A DNA stretch of 64,000 nt from Microbacterium terregens (GTDB lineage: Bacteria; Actinomycetota; Actinomycetes; Actinomycetales; Microbacteriaceae): contig NZ_BAAAWH010000001.1 in assembly GCF_039534975.1 (NCBI RefSeq), forward strand, positions 2,790,001 to 2,854,000, read 5' to 3'. Below, one piece after another: positions 36,753 to 45,361 of the stretch (positions are counted from its first letter, which is position 1; each line of letters starts with the position of its first letter). A program made the translations under genes and the position numbers. A model generated the notes under the pieces. That model made no database searches, was not told the DNA's origin, and saw nothing but the letters and a program-made list of their open reading frames with translations.

Positions 36753-38393
36753 ATGTCTGACGGCCCTCTCATCGTGCAGAGCGACCGGACTGTGCTCCTC
36801 GAAGTGGCACACCCGGACGCCGAGTCGGCGCGCCACGAGCTCGCGATCTTCGCGGAACTCGAGCGCGCCCCCGAGCACATCCACACCTACCGCATCACTC
36901 GACTGGGCCTGTGGAACGCACGCGCGGCCGGTCACGATGCCGAAGACATGCTCGAGACGCTCGAGCGCTGGTCGCGCTTTCCGGTACCGCCCTCGGTGTC
37001 TATCGACATCCGCGAGACCGTGGGACGCTATGGGCGCCTGACGATCGAGCGCAACCCGGAGGGCGAGCTCCTCCTGACCGCGACGGACACGGCGGTCCTG
37101 ACCGAGGTGTCACGCAACAAGCGCATTCAGCCGCTGCTGATCGGACGTCCGTCCCCGGAGTCGTTCGTGATCGACGCCTGGGCCCGCGGGCAGATCAAAC
37201 AGGAGCTGCTCAAGATCGGCTGGCCGGCCGAGGACCTCGCCGGCTACACACCGGGCACGCCCCACCCGATCGAGCTCGATGAGACCAACTGGACGCTGCG
37301 TCCGTACCAGCGTCAGGCCGTGGACATCTTCACCGAAGGAGGGTCCGGTGTCGTCGTGCTTCCCTGTGGGGCCGGCAAGACCCTGGTCGGTGCTGCCGCG
37401 ATGGCCGACACGAAGACGACGACCCTGATCCTGGTGACGAACACGGTGAGCGCGCGCCAGTGGCGCGACGAGCTGCTCAAGCGCACCTCCCTGACCGCCG
37501 AAGAGATCGGCGAGTACTCGGGGCAGATGAAGGAGATCAAGCCCGTGACGATTGCGACGTACCAGATCCTCACCGCCAAGCGGTCCGGGCAGTACGCGCA
37601 CCTCGCCCTGCTGGACGCGCTGGACTGGGGCCTCATCGTCTACGACGAGGTCCACCTGCTCCCCGCGCCGGTCTTCAAGCTGACCGCCGATCTGCAGGCG
37701 CGCCGTCGCCTGGGCCTGACGGCGACCCTCGTGCGCGAGGACGGCCGCGAGGGGGATGTCTTCAGCCTCATCGGGCCGAAGCGGTTCGACGCCCCGTGGA
37801 AAGAGATCGAGGCCCAGGGCTTCATCTCCCCCGCAGCCTGCTACGAGGTGCGCGTGGATCTGCCGGCCGACGATCGCCTCGAGTACGCGGCGGCCGCCGA
37901 CGACGAGCGCTACCGGCTCGCGGCCACCGCGCACGCGAAGATCGGCGTGGTCCGCCAGCTCGTCGAACGCCACGAGGGCGAGCGGATCCTCGTCATCGGG
38001 CAGTACCTCGACCAGATCGACATCCTCGCCGAGGCCCTCGACGCCCCCCAGATCACCGGTGCGACACCGGTCGACGAGCGGGAGCGGCTCTACGGCGCCT
38101 TCCGCGAAGGGGAGATCACCCTGCTCGTGGTCTCCAAGGTCGCCAACTTCTCGATCGACCTGCCCGAGGCATCCGTCGCCATCCAGGTGTCCGGATCGTT
38201 CGGATCACGCCAAGAAGAGGCGCAGCGCCTCGGACGGCTGCTGCGGCCCAAGGAATCCGGTCGCACGGCGAGCTTCTACACGCTCATCGCGCGGGACACC
38301 GTGGATCAGGACTTCGCGCAGAACCGGCAGCGGTTCCTCGCCGAGCAGGGCTACAGCTACACGATCCTGGACGCGCACGCGATCGCGGCGTGA
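36753..38393 (+). CDS. DNA repair helicase XPB
   Basis: A 546-residue superfamily 2 helicase from ATG 36753. Motif I (LPCGAGKTLVGAA) is near residues 203-215, motif II is DEVH (about 296-299), motif III GLTATLVREDG, and motif VI QRLGRLLRP. The N-terminal DNA damage-recognition-like domain precedes the helicase core. Bacterial XPB unwinds DNA 3' to 5'; its repair pathway in bacteria is not settled. It follows its helicase-associated partner. Confidence 0.93.
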   Translation: MSDGPLIVQSDRTVLLEVAHPDAESARHELAIFAELERAPEHIHTYRITRLGLWNARAAGHDAEDMLETLERWSRFPVPPSVSIDIRETVGRYGRLTIERNPEGELLLTATDTAVLTEVSRNKRIQPLLIGRPSPESFVIDAWARGQIKQELLKIGWPAEDLAGYTPGTPHPIELDETNWTLRPYQRQAVDIFTEGGSGVVVLPCGAGKTLVGAAAMADTKTTTLILVTNTVSARQWRDELLKRTSLTAEEIGEYSGQMKEIKPVTIATYQILTAKRSGQYAHLALLDALDWGLIVYDEVHLLPAPVFKLTADLQARRRLGLTATLVREDGREGDVFSLIGPKRFDAPWKEIEAQGFISPAACYEVRVDLPADDRLEYAAAADDERYRLAATAHAKIGVVRQLVERHEGERILVIGQYLDQIDILAEALDAPQITGATPVDERERLYGAFREGEITLLVVSKVANFSIDLPEASVAIQVSGSFGSRQEEAQRLGRLLRPKESGRTASFYTLIARDTVDQDFAQNRQRFLAEQGYSYTILDAHAIAA

Positions 38394-38403
38394 CCGGCGC
38401 ACC

Positions 38404-39108
38404 TCAGGTCGCGTAGCGCAGCAGGACGAAGCCCTCGTCGTCGGGGATCGCGTGGAGCAGACGCACCTGCCCCGCCTCCTCGTCGACGCCGCGCAGGATG
38501 CGGCCGGCATCCCCGCCCACCAGTCGCGGGGCCACCGTGAGACACACCTCGTCCACCAGCCGCGCGTCGCGCAGCGCGCCGAACAGGTGCGGGCCGCCCT
38601 CGCACAGCACTTGCCGCAAGCCGCGGTCGGCCAGCGCGTCGCGCATCGCGACCAGGTCGACGGCTGCCGCCCCGCACACGAGCACGTCGGCCACTCGCTC
38701 CAGCTCCGCCCGCCGCTCGGCATCCGCCCCTGCGCACGTCACGACGAGGGGGCGCACGACGGCATCGGCGAAGAACGGATGCTGCGGCTCGATGCGCAGT
38801 GAGCGGGAGACCACCGCGAGCCGAGGTTGTGCGGGCAGCCCCCGGGCCAGCCGCCACTCAGCATCCGCGCCCTCGACGCGTGTGCCGCCGTAGCCCTCGG
38901 CCCGCACGGTGCCGGCCCCCACCAGGATCACGTCGGCCATCGCGCGCAGAATCTGCATCAGCATCCGGTCCGAACGCCCGCCGAGGTCGCCGCTGCGCCC
39001 TCCCAGGGTTGCGGCGCCGTCGAGACTCGCGATGAAGTTCATCCGGATCCGCGGGGTCTTCCGGTCCGGCAGCGCGTACATCGCTCCCAGCTCTTCACGC
39101 GACGGCAT
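38404..39108 (-). CDS. RibD C-terminal-type (dihydrofolate reductase-fold) reductase
   Basis: A 234-residue protein with the RibD-C/DHFR fold: IRMNFIASLDGAATLGG near residue 20, the NADPH loop DVILVGAGTVRAEGYGG, and VLCEGGPHLFGAL (about 167-179). It has no deaminase domain, so it is not a complete RibD. NADPH reduction of a pyrimidine or pterin-like ring is the family activity. It overlaps the end of folP by 14 nt, the last gene of a folE-FAD oxidoreductase-folP-reductase operon, which suggests a reduced-pterin product. Confidence 0.85.
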   Translation of the reverse strand: MPSREELGAMYALPDRKTPRIRMNFIASLDGAATLGGRSGDLGGRSDRMLMQILRAMADVILVGAGTVRAEGYGGTRVEGADAEWRLARGLPAQPRLAVVSRSLRIEPQHPFFADAVVRPLVVTCAGADAERRAELERVADVLVCGAAAVDLVAMRDALADRGLRQVLCEGGPHLFGALRDARLVDEVCLTVAPRLVGGDAGRILRGVDEEAGQVRLLHAIPDDEGFVLLRYAT

Positions 39109-40015
39109 CCGTCACCTCCTCCGGTGGCATGTTGTGCGCCAGGTACGCCGGCTCCCGCCACCCCAGGATCGCCTCGACCATGCGCATCGCGTCCACGGCC
39201 TCGGGAACGTTGTGCGCGCGGATGATCCGAGCGCCCTGGATCGCACAGTAGACGGCCGCCGACAGCGAGCCGGCCACCCGTTCGCCGATGTCGCGATCGA
39301 GCGTCTCGCCCACGAAGTCCTTGTTCGAGAGTGCGACCAGCAGCGGCAGACCGAGGCCGTCGGGACCGGTGAGCTCGGCGAGCCGGGCGGTCAGTTCCAG
39401 CGAGTGGAGCGTGTTCTTGTGCAGGTCGTGTCCGGGATCGACGATGATCCGCTCGCGCGGGATGCCTCGCGCGACCGCGAACTCGACGCGCTCCCGGAGG
39501 AAGCTCGCGACCTCCGCGACCACATCGTCGTACTGCGGCGGGGCGAAGCGTGTTCGCGGCGTCGTTCCCAGGCTGTGCGCGATCACGACGGTGGCCTCGC
39601 TCTCGGCGATGACCTCGGCCATCGCCGGATCGCGCAGGCCCGAGGTGTCGTTGATGATGCTCGCCCCTGCCGCGATCGCGGCGCGTGCGACGTCGGCGTG
39701 GAACGTGTCGACGCTCACGACGGCGCGCGGCGCGAGTGCGCGCACGACCGGGATGACCCGGGCGATCTCGTCGTCGATCGGGACCGCGGGACCGGCGGCG
39801 AACTTCACGCCGCCGATGTCGACGATCTCGGCGCCGGAACTGATGGCCCCGTGCCCTGCGTCGATCGCGGCATCCAGCGTGAAGGTCGCACCGCGGTCGT
39901 AGAACGAGTCGGGGGTGCGGTTGACGATCGCCATGACCGCGATGTGTCGCGAGAAGTCGAACGGGTGGCCTCCGATGCGGCGCATCGGCGAGTCGATCCT
40001 CGGCGCGGTCATCAC
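39095..40015 (-). CDS. Dihydropteroate synthase homologue, FolP2 type
   Basis: A 306-residue TIM-barrel protein of the pterin-binding family. Motifs: MAIVNRTPDSFYDRG (residues about 28-42), DIGGVKFAAG (66-75), SVDTFHADVA, INDTSG, IIVDPGHDLHKN and ALSNKDFVGE. The usual DHPS loop GGESTRPG is replaced by GGVKFAAG, which is also seen in mycobacterial FolP2 proteins that are not the main sulfonamide target. So it may not make dihydropteroate. Its start overlaps the FAD-oxidoreductase stop (ATGA), and its end overlaps the RibD-C gene. Confidence 0.88.
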   Translation of the reverse strand: MMTAPRIDSPMRRIGGHPFDFSRHIAVMAIVNRTPDSFYDRGATFTLDAAIDAGHGAISSGAEIVDIGGVKFAAGPAVPIDDEIARVIPVVRALAPRAVVSVDTFHADVARAAIAAGASIINDTSGLRDPAMAEVIAESEATVVIAHSLGTTPRTRFAPPQYDDVVAEVASFLRERVEFAVARGIPRERIIVDPGHDLHKNTLHSLELTARLAELTGPDGLGLPLLVALSNKDFVGETLDRDIGERVAGSLSAAVYCAIQGARIIRAHNVPEAVDAMRMVEAILGWREPAYLAHNMPPEEVTDAVA

Positions 40016-41235
40016 GCGGCGAGCACGCTCTGCAGCGGGATGGACGGATCACCGAGGGCGTGGGGATCGACCACCTGACCCGTCCGGATCAGGTCCTGAA
40101 CGGTTTCGTTGACCTCCCACACGTTGACGTTCATGCCGCCCACGACCCGCTTTCGGTCAACCCAGAACGCGACGAACTCCCGCGCGGCCAGGTCGCCCCG
40201 CACGATCAGCTCGGCCTCAGCCATCAGCGGTGCGTAACCGGACAGCTCCATCCCGAGGTCGAACTGATCGGTGTAGAAGTACGGGATGTCGGCGAACGAC
40301 ACGCGCTCGCCGAGCATCGACCGGGCGGCCACGGGTCCGGCGTTCAGTGCGTTGGCCCAGTGCTCGCTGCGCAGGTGCCGTTGGATGACCGGGTGGTACG
40401 CGTTCGCGACGTCGCCCGCGGCGAAGACGTCCGGCGCGCTCGTGCGCAGCGCCGCGTCGGTGAGGATGCCGTTGTTGATCTGCAGCCCCGCCTGCGCGGC
40501 GAGGGCGGTGTTCGGCACCGCGCCGACCCCGATCAGCACGATGTCGGCGGGCACGATCTCTCCGTCTACGAGCACGCCCTCGGCCCGATCCGTTCCCACG
40601 ATCCGCTCCACGTTCACCGACGTGCGCAGATCGACGCCGTGCTGCAGATGCAAGGCGCGGAAGACCTCGCCCATCTCCGCGCCGAGCGCGACCGCCAGCG
40701 GAACCGCGGCGCGTTCGAGCACGGTGACCTCGTTGCCCAGCTCGCGCGCCGTGGCCGCCACTTCCATCCCGATCCACCCCGAGCCGATCACGACCAGGCG
40801 CTTGTCTCCCCCGCGCAGCTCACCCGCAAGGTCGTCCGAGTCGTCGAGTCGTCGCAGCATCCGGACGCCGGGCAGGTCGGCGCCCTCGATCGGCAGCGAC
40901 CGTGGCGAGGCGCCCGTCGCCAGAAGCAGCGAGTCGTACTCCAACCGGGAACCGTCGTCGAGACCGACCTGGTGCGCCGCGGTGTCGAGCTCGACCGCTC
41001 GCGTCGACGTGCGCAGGTCTATGCCGTGGTCGGCATACCATTCCCGGGGACGCAGGATCACGGCATCCACCCCCTCCTTGCCGGCGAGGTATCCCTTCGA
41101 CAGGGGCGGGCGCTGGTACGGCGGGTACTCCTCCTCGGTGACGATCGTCGCGTCGCCGGCGTAGCCCTCGGCGGCGAGGGTCTTCGCGGCCGTGCCGGCG
41201 GCCACGCCACCGCCGATGATCACGATGTTGGTCAT
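40012..41235 (-). CDS. FAD-dependent pyridine nucleotide-disulfide-type (ferredoxin) reductase
   Basis: A 407-residue flavoprotein from ATG 41235, with GAGGAGCG 3-10 nt upstream. FAD-binding GGGVAAGTAAKTLA is at residues 8-21, the PPYQRPPLSKGYLAG block is typical of ferredoxin/rubredoxin reductases, the NAD-binding GSGWIGMEVA is at about 151-160, and a second FAD motif is DVFAAGDVAN (about 266-275). A C-terminal reductase domain follows. The electron acceptor is not encoded next to it. It lies between folE and folP2 in one operon. Confidence 0.9.
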   Translation of the reverse strand: MTNIVIIGGGVAAGTAAKTLAAEGYAGDATIVTEEEYPPYQRPPLSKGYLAGKEGVDAVILRPREWYADHGIDLRTSTRAVELDTAAHQVGLDDGSRLEYDSLLLATGASPRSLPIEGADLPGVRMLRRLDDSDDLAGELRGGDKRLVVIGSGWIGMEVAATARELGNEVTVLERAAVPLAVALGAEMGEVFRALHLQHGVDLRTSVNVERIVGTDRAEGVLVDGEIVPADIVLIGVGAVPNTALAAQAGLQINNGILTDAALRTSAPDVFAAGDVANAYHPVIQRHLRSEHWANALNAGPVAARSMLGERVSFADIPYFYTDQFDLGMELSGYAPLMAEAELIVRGDLAAREFVAFWVDRKRVVGGMNVNVWEVNETVQDLIRTGQVVDPHALGDPSIPLQSVLAA

Positions 41236-41254
41236 GTCCGCTCCTCGGCCTGAA

Positions 41255-41860
41255 TCAGGTTGCGCCTTCGAATCGGCGCAGCATCCGCTCGTCCCCCGCG
41301 ATCGCGCCTCGGAACACGGAGGTCTCGGTCACCGCCCCCGCGGCGCGAATGCCGCGCATCGACATGCACCGGTGTTCCGCACGCAGCACCACACCCAGGC
41401 CGGCCGGCCGAAGCTGGTGCTCCAGGTGGTCGGCGATCTGCACGGTGAGGCGCTCTTGCACCTGCAGGTCTCGGGCGTACCAGTCCACGATCCGGGCGAG
41501 CTTCGAGAGCCCCACCAGACGGTCGCCGGGAAGGTAGCCGACGTCCGCGATCCCTTGGAACGGCAGCATGTGGTGCTCGCACAGGGAGGTGAACGGAATG
41601 CCGCGCACCAGCACGAGGTCGCGGTAGTCCTCGTCGTTCGGGAACGTCGTCATCGCGAATTCCTGTGGAGTCAGCAGCTCAACCAGGCTGTCCACGACCC
41701 GGCGCGGCGTGTCGGTGAGGTGCTCCGCCGCGACGTCCCGTCCCAGCGCACGAAGCAGCTCCTCGACCGCGGCTCGCGCACGCGGCTCGTCGACGCGGGG
41801 GGTCGCGCCCACGACCTGGAGCATGCGATCGGTGTCGGACGACAACGCCGGAAGGGACAT
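41255..41860 (-). CDS. folE: GTP cyclohydrolase I
   Basis: A 201-residue enzyme from ATG 41860, with GAGGAG seven nt upstream; GTG 41866 is less likely. It converts GTP to dihydroneopterin triphosphate. The zinc ligands C94 and H97 (CEHHMLPF) and C165 (HRCMSMRG) are present, as is the substrate region ERLTVQIADHL. It is the first gene of the pterin-like operon with a good promoter at 41891-41919. The regulator on the opposite strand starts about 90 bp away. Confidence 0.95.
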   Translation of the reverse strand: MSLPALSSDTDRMLQVVGATPRVDEPRARAAVEELLRALGRDVAAEHLTDTPRRVVDSLVELLTPQEFAMTTFPNDEDYRDLVLVRGIPFTSLCEHHMLPFQGIADVGYLPGDRLVGLSKLARIVDWYARDLQVQERLTVQIADHLEHQLRPAGLGVVLRAEHRCMSMRGIRAAGAVTETSVFRGAIAGDERMLRRFEGAT

Positions 41861-41890
41861 GGGCACGCTCCTCTGACTGCTCTTGGCCTG

Positions 41891-41919
41891 ACCTTAGGGC
41901 GGCAGAATTCTTTTGTCAA
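41891..41919 (-). promoter_or_regulatory. Promoter of the folE operon, overlapping a divergent promoter
   Basis: On the minus strand the -35 TTGACA (41914-41919) and -10 TAAGGT (41891-41896) are separated by 17 nt. On the plus strand TTGTCA (41913-41918) and TTATGC (41936-41941) are also 17 nt apart, which would start transcription at about the ATG 41950. The two -35 elements overlap, so a repressor bound here would control both directions. The stretch 41908-41940 is markedly AT-rich. Confidence 0.7.
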
Positions 41920-41949
41920 GATTTCTATTTTTAGATTATGCTCGGATGC

Positions 41950-42612
41950 ATGACGGGCCTCGCGCGAAACAACCTGGACGCGCTGGCCGCGCTCGGAGAA
42001 CCGGTGCGGCGCGCGCTGTATCGCGCGGTCGTCGCGTCCGCGTCGCCGTTGAGTCGGGATGCCGCGGCCGGCGCGGTGGGCATCCCCCGCAGCACCGCGG
42101 CGGTTCATCTCGATCGCCTGGTCGAGGCCGGACTGCTGACCGCCGAGCATCGCCGCCTCTCGGGCCGAAACGGGCCGGGGGCGGGCCGGCCGACCAAGCT
42201 CTACAGCGCCGCACCCGGCGATCTTCTCGCCAGCGCGCCCGAGCGTCACTACGAACTCGCCGGAGACCTCCTGGCATCGGCGGCCGAGCGCGCCGACCGA
42301 GAAGGTATTCCGGTGCGCACCGCCCTCGCCGAGGAAGCACGCGAGACCGGCTCCGAGATCGGGCGCGCCCACGCGCCGTTCGAGACCGCCCTGCGCGCGT
42401 GCGGGTACGGGCCGCGCGATGACGGTGACGGCGGCATCGTGCTCGAGAACTGCCCGTTCCACGCGCTCGCCGGGCGGCACACCGACCTCATCTGCGGGGC
42501 GAACCTCGAACTGGTGCGCGGCATCGCCGACGGGGCGGGCGACGATCGCGAGGTCGCCCTCGAGCCGCGGGCCGGGCACTGCTGCGTCGCCGTCCATCCG
42601 CGCGGCACCTGA
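41950..42612 (+). CDS. Cysteine-rich HTH regulator (COG2345/SufR-like)
   Basis: A 220-residue regulator. The N-terminal winged HTH (about 12-65: LAALGEPVRRALYRAVV... GIPRSTAAVHLDRLVEAGLL) is ArsR-like. The C-terminal part has C168 (ENCPF), C182 (LICGAN) and C211-C212 (GHCC), spacing that matches COG2345/SufR-like proteins that hold an Fe-S cluster. ATG 41950 is preferred because ATG 41938 falls inside the predicted -10 element. It is divergent from the folE operon and likely senses iron, redox or Fe-S status to control it; this is an inference. Confidence 0.8.
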   Translation: MTGLARNNLDALAALGEPVRRALYRAVVASASPLSRDAAAGAVGIPRSTAAVHLDRLVEAGLLTAEHRRLSGRNGPGAGRPTKLYSAAPGDLLASAPERHYELAGDLLASAAERADREGIPVRTALAEEARETGSEIGRAHAPFETALRACGYGPRDDGDGGIVLENCPFHALAGRHTDLICGANLELVRGIADGAGDDREVALEPRAGHCCVAVHPRGT

Positions 42613-42954
42613 CGCCCGTGCGCGCCTGCTTGGCCTGAAGCCGACCTCGCGATACCCGGCATCCGCCCCTCCCCGCGCCGCGCCTGCCCGGCCCGCGCTC
42701 CCCCGCCCCCGCCGCTCCGCTGTCACGACACGCCGACCCACGCCGCGGGTCGTGACAGGGGAACGCGGCGCTTCCCTGCCCACCTCCGCTCCGCTGTCAC
42801 AACACGCCGACGCACGCCGCGGGTCGTGACAGGGGAACGACGCGCTTCCCTGCCCACCGCCGCTCCGCTGTCACAACACGCCGACGCACGCCGCGGGTCG
42901 TGACAGGGGAACGACGCGCTTCCCTGCCCACCGCCGCGAGCAGGACAGAGGCGA
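42613..42954. other. Gene-free stretch holding a tandem palindrome array
   Basis: No gene is seen in these 342 bp between two genes that converge on it. The 74-bp tandem repeat listed separately fills most of it. Confidence 0.6.
42720..42906. repeat. Three 74-bp tandem units with CTGTCAC dyads
   Basis: Dyads at 42720-42758, 42794-42832 and 42868-42906 begin 74 bp apart. Each runs from CTGTCAC(G/A)AC to GTCGTGACAG around CGCCGACCCACGCCGCGG-like centre, and the spacers (GGGAACG...CTTCCCTGCCCAC) repeat as well. A degenerate copy occurs near 44530 (CTGCCACAACACGCCG). The general build is like the CTGTCGCAA array at 27093-27509. Confidence 0.9.
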
Positions 42955-43842
42955 TCAGCCCTGATCGGGTGGCCGCAACTCGAGAAAGGCCTGCACGCGA
43001 CGAGCGACCTCGACCGGATTGTCGTCGACGAGGAAGTGCGCACCGCCCGGTACGAATTCGACCGTCGTATGGGGTGCGTCCTCCGGCCGAACCGTCAGCG
43101 CGTCCTTGGGCAGCAGCGCATCGTCCGACCCGAACAGCACCAGCGTCGGCGTCTGCAGGACTCGGCCGAGATACTTTCCCCTGATGACATTGACGAATCC
43201 CGGGAGGATGAGGCCCCGGTAGAGCTTCGAGGCCGCTCGTGCCCGGGCAGGATCGCGCAGAGCCTGAACGTACTCAGCCACATCCGCGTCGTTCATCGGC
43301 CGTATCTCGAAGCCACGAAGGAGCCACCGCGCGAGTCGCTGTCGCCCTTTCGACAGCAGGGCCGGCCCCAGCCCCGGAGTGGCGATCACCCACTGGAACC
43401 ACAGGTGCGGCATCGCCTTCATCAGCCCCCGCATGAGCGCCGGGCTCATTCGAAAGTACGGCGCCGGAACCGCGACGGCGACGTACCGACGGATGCGCTC
43501 AGGATGATCCAGGCACAAGTCGAAGCCGACGAGGGCGCTCCAGTCGTGAGCGACCAGATCGACACGGTCCAGGCCGAGCGCGTCCAGGAGGGCGATCACG
43601 TCGCCCTTGACCGTGGCCGGCTCGTATCCGGTCGTCGGCGCGTCGGTCTGACCGGCACCCCGCAGGTCGGGGGCGATCAGGTGCGCACGCCCGGCGAGCG
43701 CCTTCATCACCGGCGCCCATTCCCGGGAGCTCTGCGGAAATCCGTGCAGCAGCAGCACCGGCATCCCCGACCCCGCCTCGCGAATGCGCACGTTCAATCC
43801 GCGAATCTCGAGCGTCCGATCGGCGATGGCGACGGCATCCAT
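42955..43842 (-). CDS. Alpha/beta hydrolase of the epoxide hydrolase/dehalogenase group
   Basis: A 295-residue enzyme from ATG 43842 (an ATG at 43854 is possible). The oxyanion motif HGFPQSSREW is at about 35-45; the nucleophile elbow VAHDWSALVGF carries Asp (about residue 98), which is typical of epoxide hydrolases and haloalkane dehalogenases rather than serine esterases. A cap domain with PAPYFRMSP lies between, and the catalytic His is in GGAHFLVDDNP near the end. It is divergent from a TetR regulator with two palindromic operators between them, so induction by a xenobiotic-like ligand is plausible. Confidence 0.88.
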   Translation of the reverse strand: MDAVAIADRTLEIRGLNVRIREAGSGMPVLLLHGFPQSSREWAPVMKALAGRAHLIAPDLRGAGQTDAPTTGYEPATVKGDVIALLDALGLDRVDLVAHDWSALVGFDLCLDHPERIRRYVAVAVPAPYFRMSPALMRGLMKAMPHLWFQWVIATPGLGPALLSKGRQRLARWLLRGFEIRPMNDADVAEYVQALRDPARARAASKLYRGLILPGFVNVIRGKYLGRVLQTPTLVLFGSDDALLPKDALTVRPEDAPHTTVEFVPGGAHFLVDDNPVEVARRVQAFLELRPPDQG

Positions 43843-43866
43843 CTTCTCTTCCATGGCGGAAGGATA

Positions 43867-43903
43867 CTACTTTCATAGTACCGTGTCACTACTTCCGTAG
43901 TAG
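43867..43903. promoter_or_regulatory. Twin TetR operator candidates
   Basis: CTACTTTCATAGTA (43867-43880) and the perfect palindrome CTACT-TCCGT-AGTAG (43889-43903) share arms and start 22 bp apart, about two helical turns. They fill the intergenic space between the alpha/beta hydrolase and the TetR gene, so they are probable operators for both. Confidence 0.75.
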
Positions 43904-43927
43904 GGACGCGCAGCCTATCGTCGGCGT

Positions 43928-44476
43928 GTGAGCAGGACACGTGAGAGAGCACTGGATGCCGCCCTCGAGCTCGTCGGAGACGAAGGCATACGCTCTCTCA
44001 CCCACGCGCGCGTGGACGAGCGGGCCGGCCTGCCGAAGGGGTCGACGTCGAACTGGTTCCGGACACGAGATGCACTCGTCGCCGGTCTCGTCACGTGGAT
44101 CGCGGAGAACGAGCGCGCCGACTTCGCCGATGCGGGCGCACCCGCGATCAGCACACCGGACGAGCTGATCGATGCGCTTTCCGCGGTCATCATCGCGCAG
44201 ACGCAGCTGTTCGCCGGGCGCACCCGAGCGCGGTATGCCCTTTTCCTCGAGGGCATGAACGACCCGCAGCTGCTCGCGCCGCTCGTTCAGCAGCGCGCGT
44301 TGTACGTCGAGTGGACGACCGCCCTTCTCCGCGGCATCGGCGCCGTCCACCCGACGGAGGCCGTTCGCACGCTCATGGCCGCCGGCGACGGGCTCATCTT
44401 CCACCGCCTGACGATCGACCCGGATGCCGATGTGCGCCCCGTCGTGGAGCGCGCCGTGCACGCCTGCTTGGACTGA
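43928..44476 (+). CDS. TetR/AcrR-family transcriptional regulator
   Basis: A 182-residue regulator from GTG 43928. The HTH is at about residues 4-50 (TRERALDAALELVGDEGIRSLTHARVDERAGLPKGSTSNWFRTRDAL). A TetR-type ligand domain follows. It is divergent from the epoxide-hydrolase-like gene and faces the two CTACT operators, so it is likely the repressor of both. Confidence 0.9.
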   Translation: MSRTRERALDAALELVGDEGIRSLTHARVDERAGLPKGSTSNWFRTRDALVAGLVTWIAENERADFADAGAPAISTPDELIDALSAVIIAQTQLFAGRTRARYALFLEGMNDPQLLAPLVQQRALYVEWTTALLRGIGAVHPTEAVRTLMAAGDGLIFHRLTIDPDADVRPVVERAVHACLD

Positions 44477-44641
44477 AGCCGGCGTCGCGATACCCGCCGC
44501 CCGCCCCTTGCCCGCGCGCACCCTCGCTCGCCTGCCACAACACGCCGCCGCGGCCCGCAGAGCGGGACAGCGGAGCCCCCGCCCGGCGGTCGCCACGCCA
44601 GCTTCCCACCTCTTGACCTGAGACCACGCAATAATGAGGGC

Positions 44642-45334
44642 ATGACCGCACCGCGCATCCTGGTCGTCGACGACGAGCCGAACATCCGCGACCTGCTCAT
44701 CACGAGCCTCAGGTTCGCCGGATTCCAGGTCAGGGCCGTCTCCAACGGCGCCCAGACGATCTCGGCCGTCCTCGAAGAAGAACCAGACCTGATCATCCTC
44801 GACGTCATGCTGCCCGACATGAACGGCTTCAGCGTGACCAAGCGCCTCCGCGGCGCCGGCTACACCGCTCCGATCCTGTTCCTCACCGCGAAGGACGAGA
44901 CCGAGGACAAGATCGCCGGGCTCAACGCCGGCGGCGACGACTACGTCACCAAGCCGTTCAGCCTCGACGAGATCGTCGCGCGCATCCAGGCGATCCTGCG
45001 CCGCACCATGCAGGCCGACGAGGAATCCGTCATCCGCGCCGGCGAGCTCACGATGGACCAGGACACCCACGACGTGCTGGTCGGCGACGTCTCGATCGAC
45101 CTCAGCCCCACCGAGTTCAAGTTGCTGCGCTACCTGATGCTGAATCCCAACCGCGTGCTGTCCAAGGCGCAGATCCTCGACCACGTGTGGGAGTACGACT
45201 TCAACGGGGATGCCGGCATCGTCGAGAGCTACATCTCCTACCTGCGACGCAAGATCGATCCGCACTCCACAGAACCCCTCATCCAGACCAAGCGCGGCTT
45301 CGGGTACATGCTCAAAGCCGGCAAGACCGCCTGA
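44642..45334 (+). CDS. OmpR/PhoB-family response regulator
   Basis: A 230-residue protein. The receiver domain is complete (VVDDEP at 8-13, phosphoacceptor D54 in IILDVMLPD, K104 in VTKPF). The C-terminal winged-helix DNA-binding domain is at about 135-228 (LSPTEFKLLRYLMLNPNRVLSKAQILDHVW...YISYLRRKI). It is followed by its histidine kinase gene in the same direction, with a 27-nt gap to the inferred CTG start, so the pair is one two-component system. The signal is unknown. Confidence 0.93.
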   Translation: MTAPRILVVDDEPNIRDLLITSLRFAGFQVRAVSNGAQTISAVLEEEPDLIILDVMLPDMNGFSVTKRLRGAGYTAPILFLTAKDETEDKIAGLNAGGDDYVTKPFSLDEIVARIQAILRRTMQADEESVIRAGELTMDQDTHDVLVGDVSIDLSPTEFKLLRYLMLNPNRVLSKAQILDHVWEYDFNGDAGIVESYISYLRRKIDPHSTEPLIQTKRGFGYMLKAGKTA

Positions 45335-45361
45335 CGCGGTCCCTGATCCAAGGGGGCCGCC

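Noticed and set aside
42720..42906. CRISPR array at the 74-bp tandem repeat
   Set aside because: The period and both the repeat and the spacer parts are nearly identical between units, and there are no cas genes; this is a simple tandem repeat.
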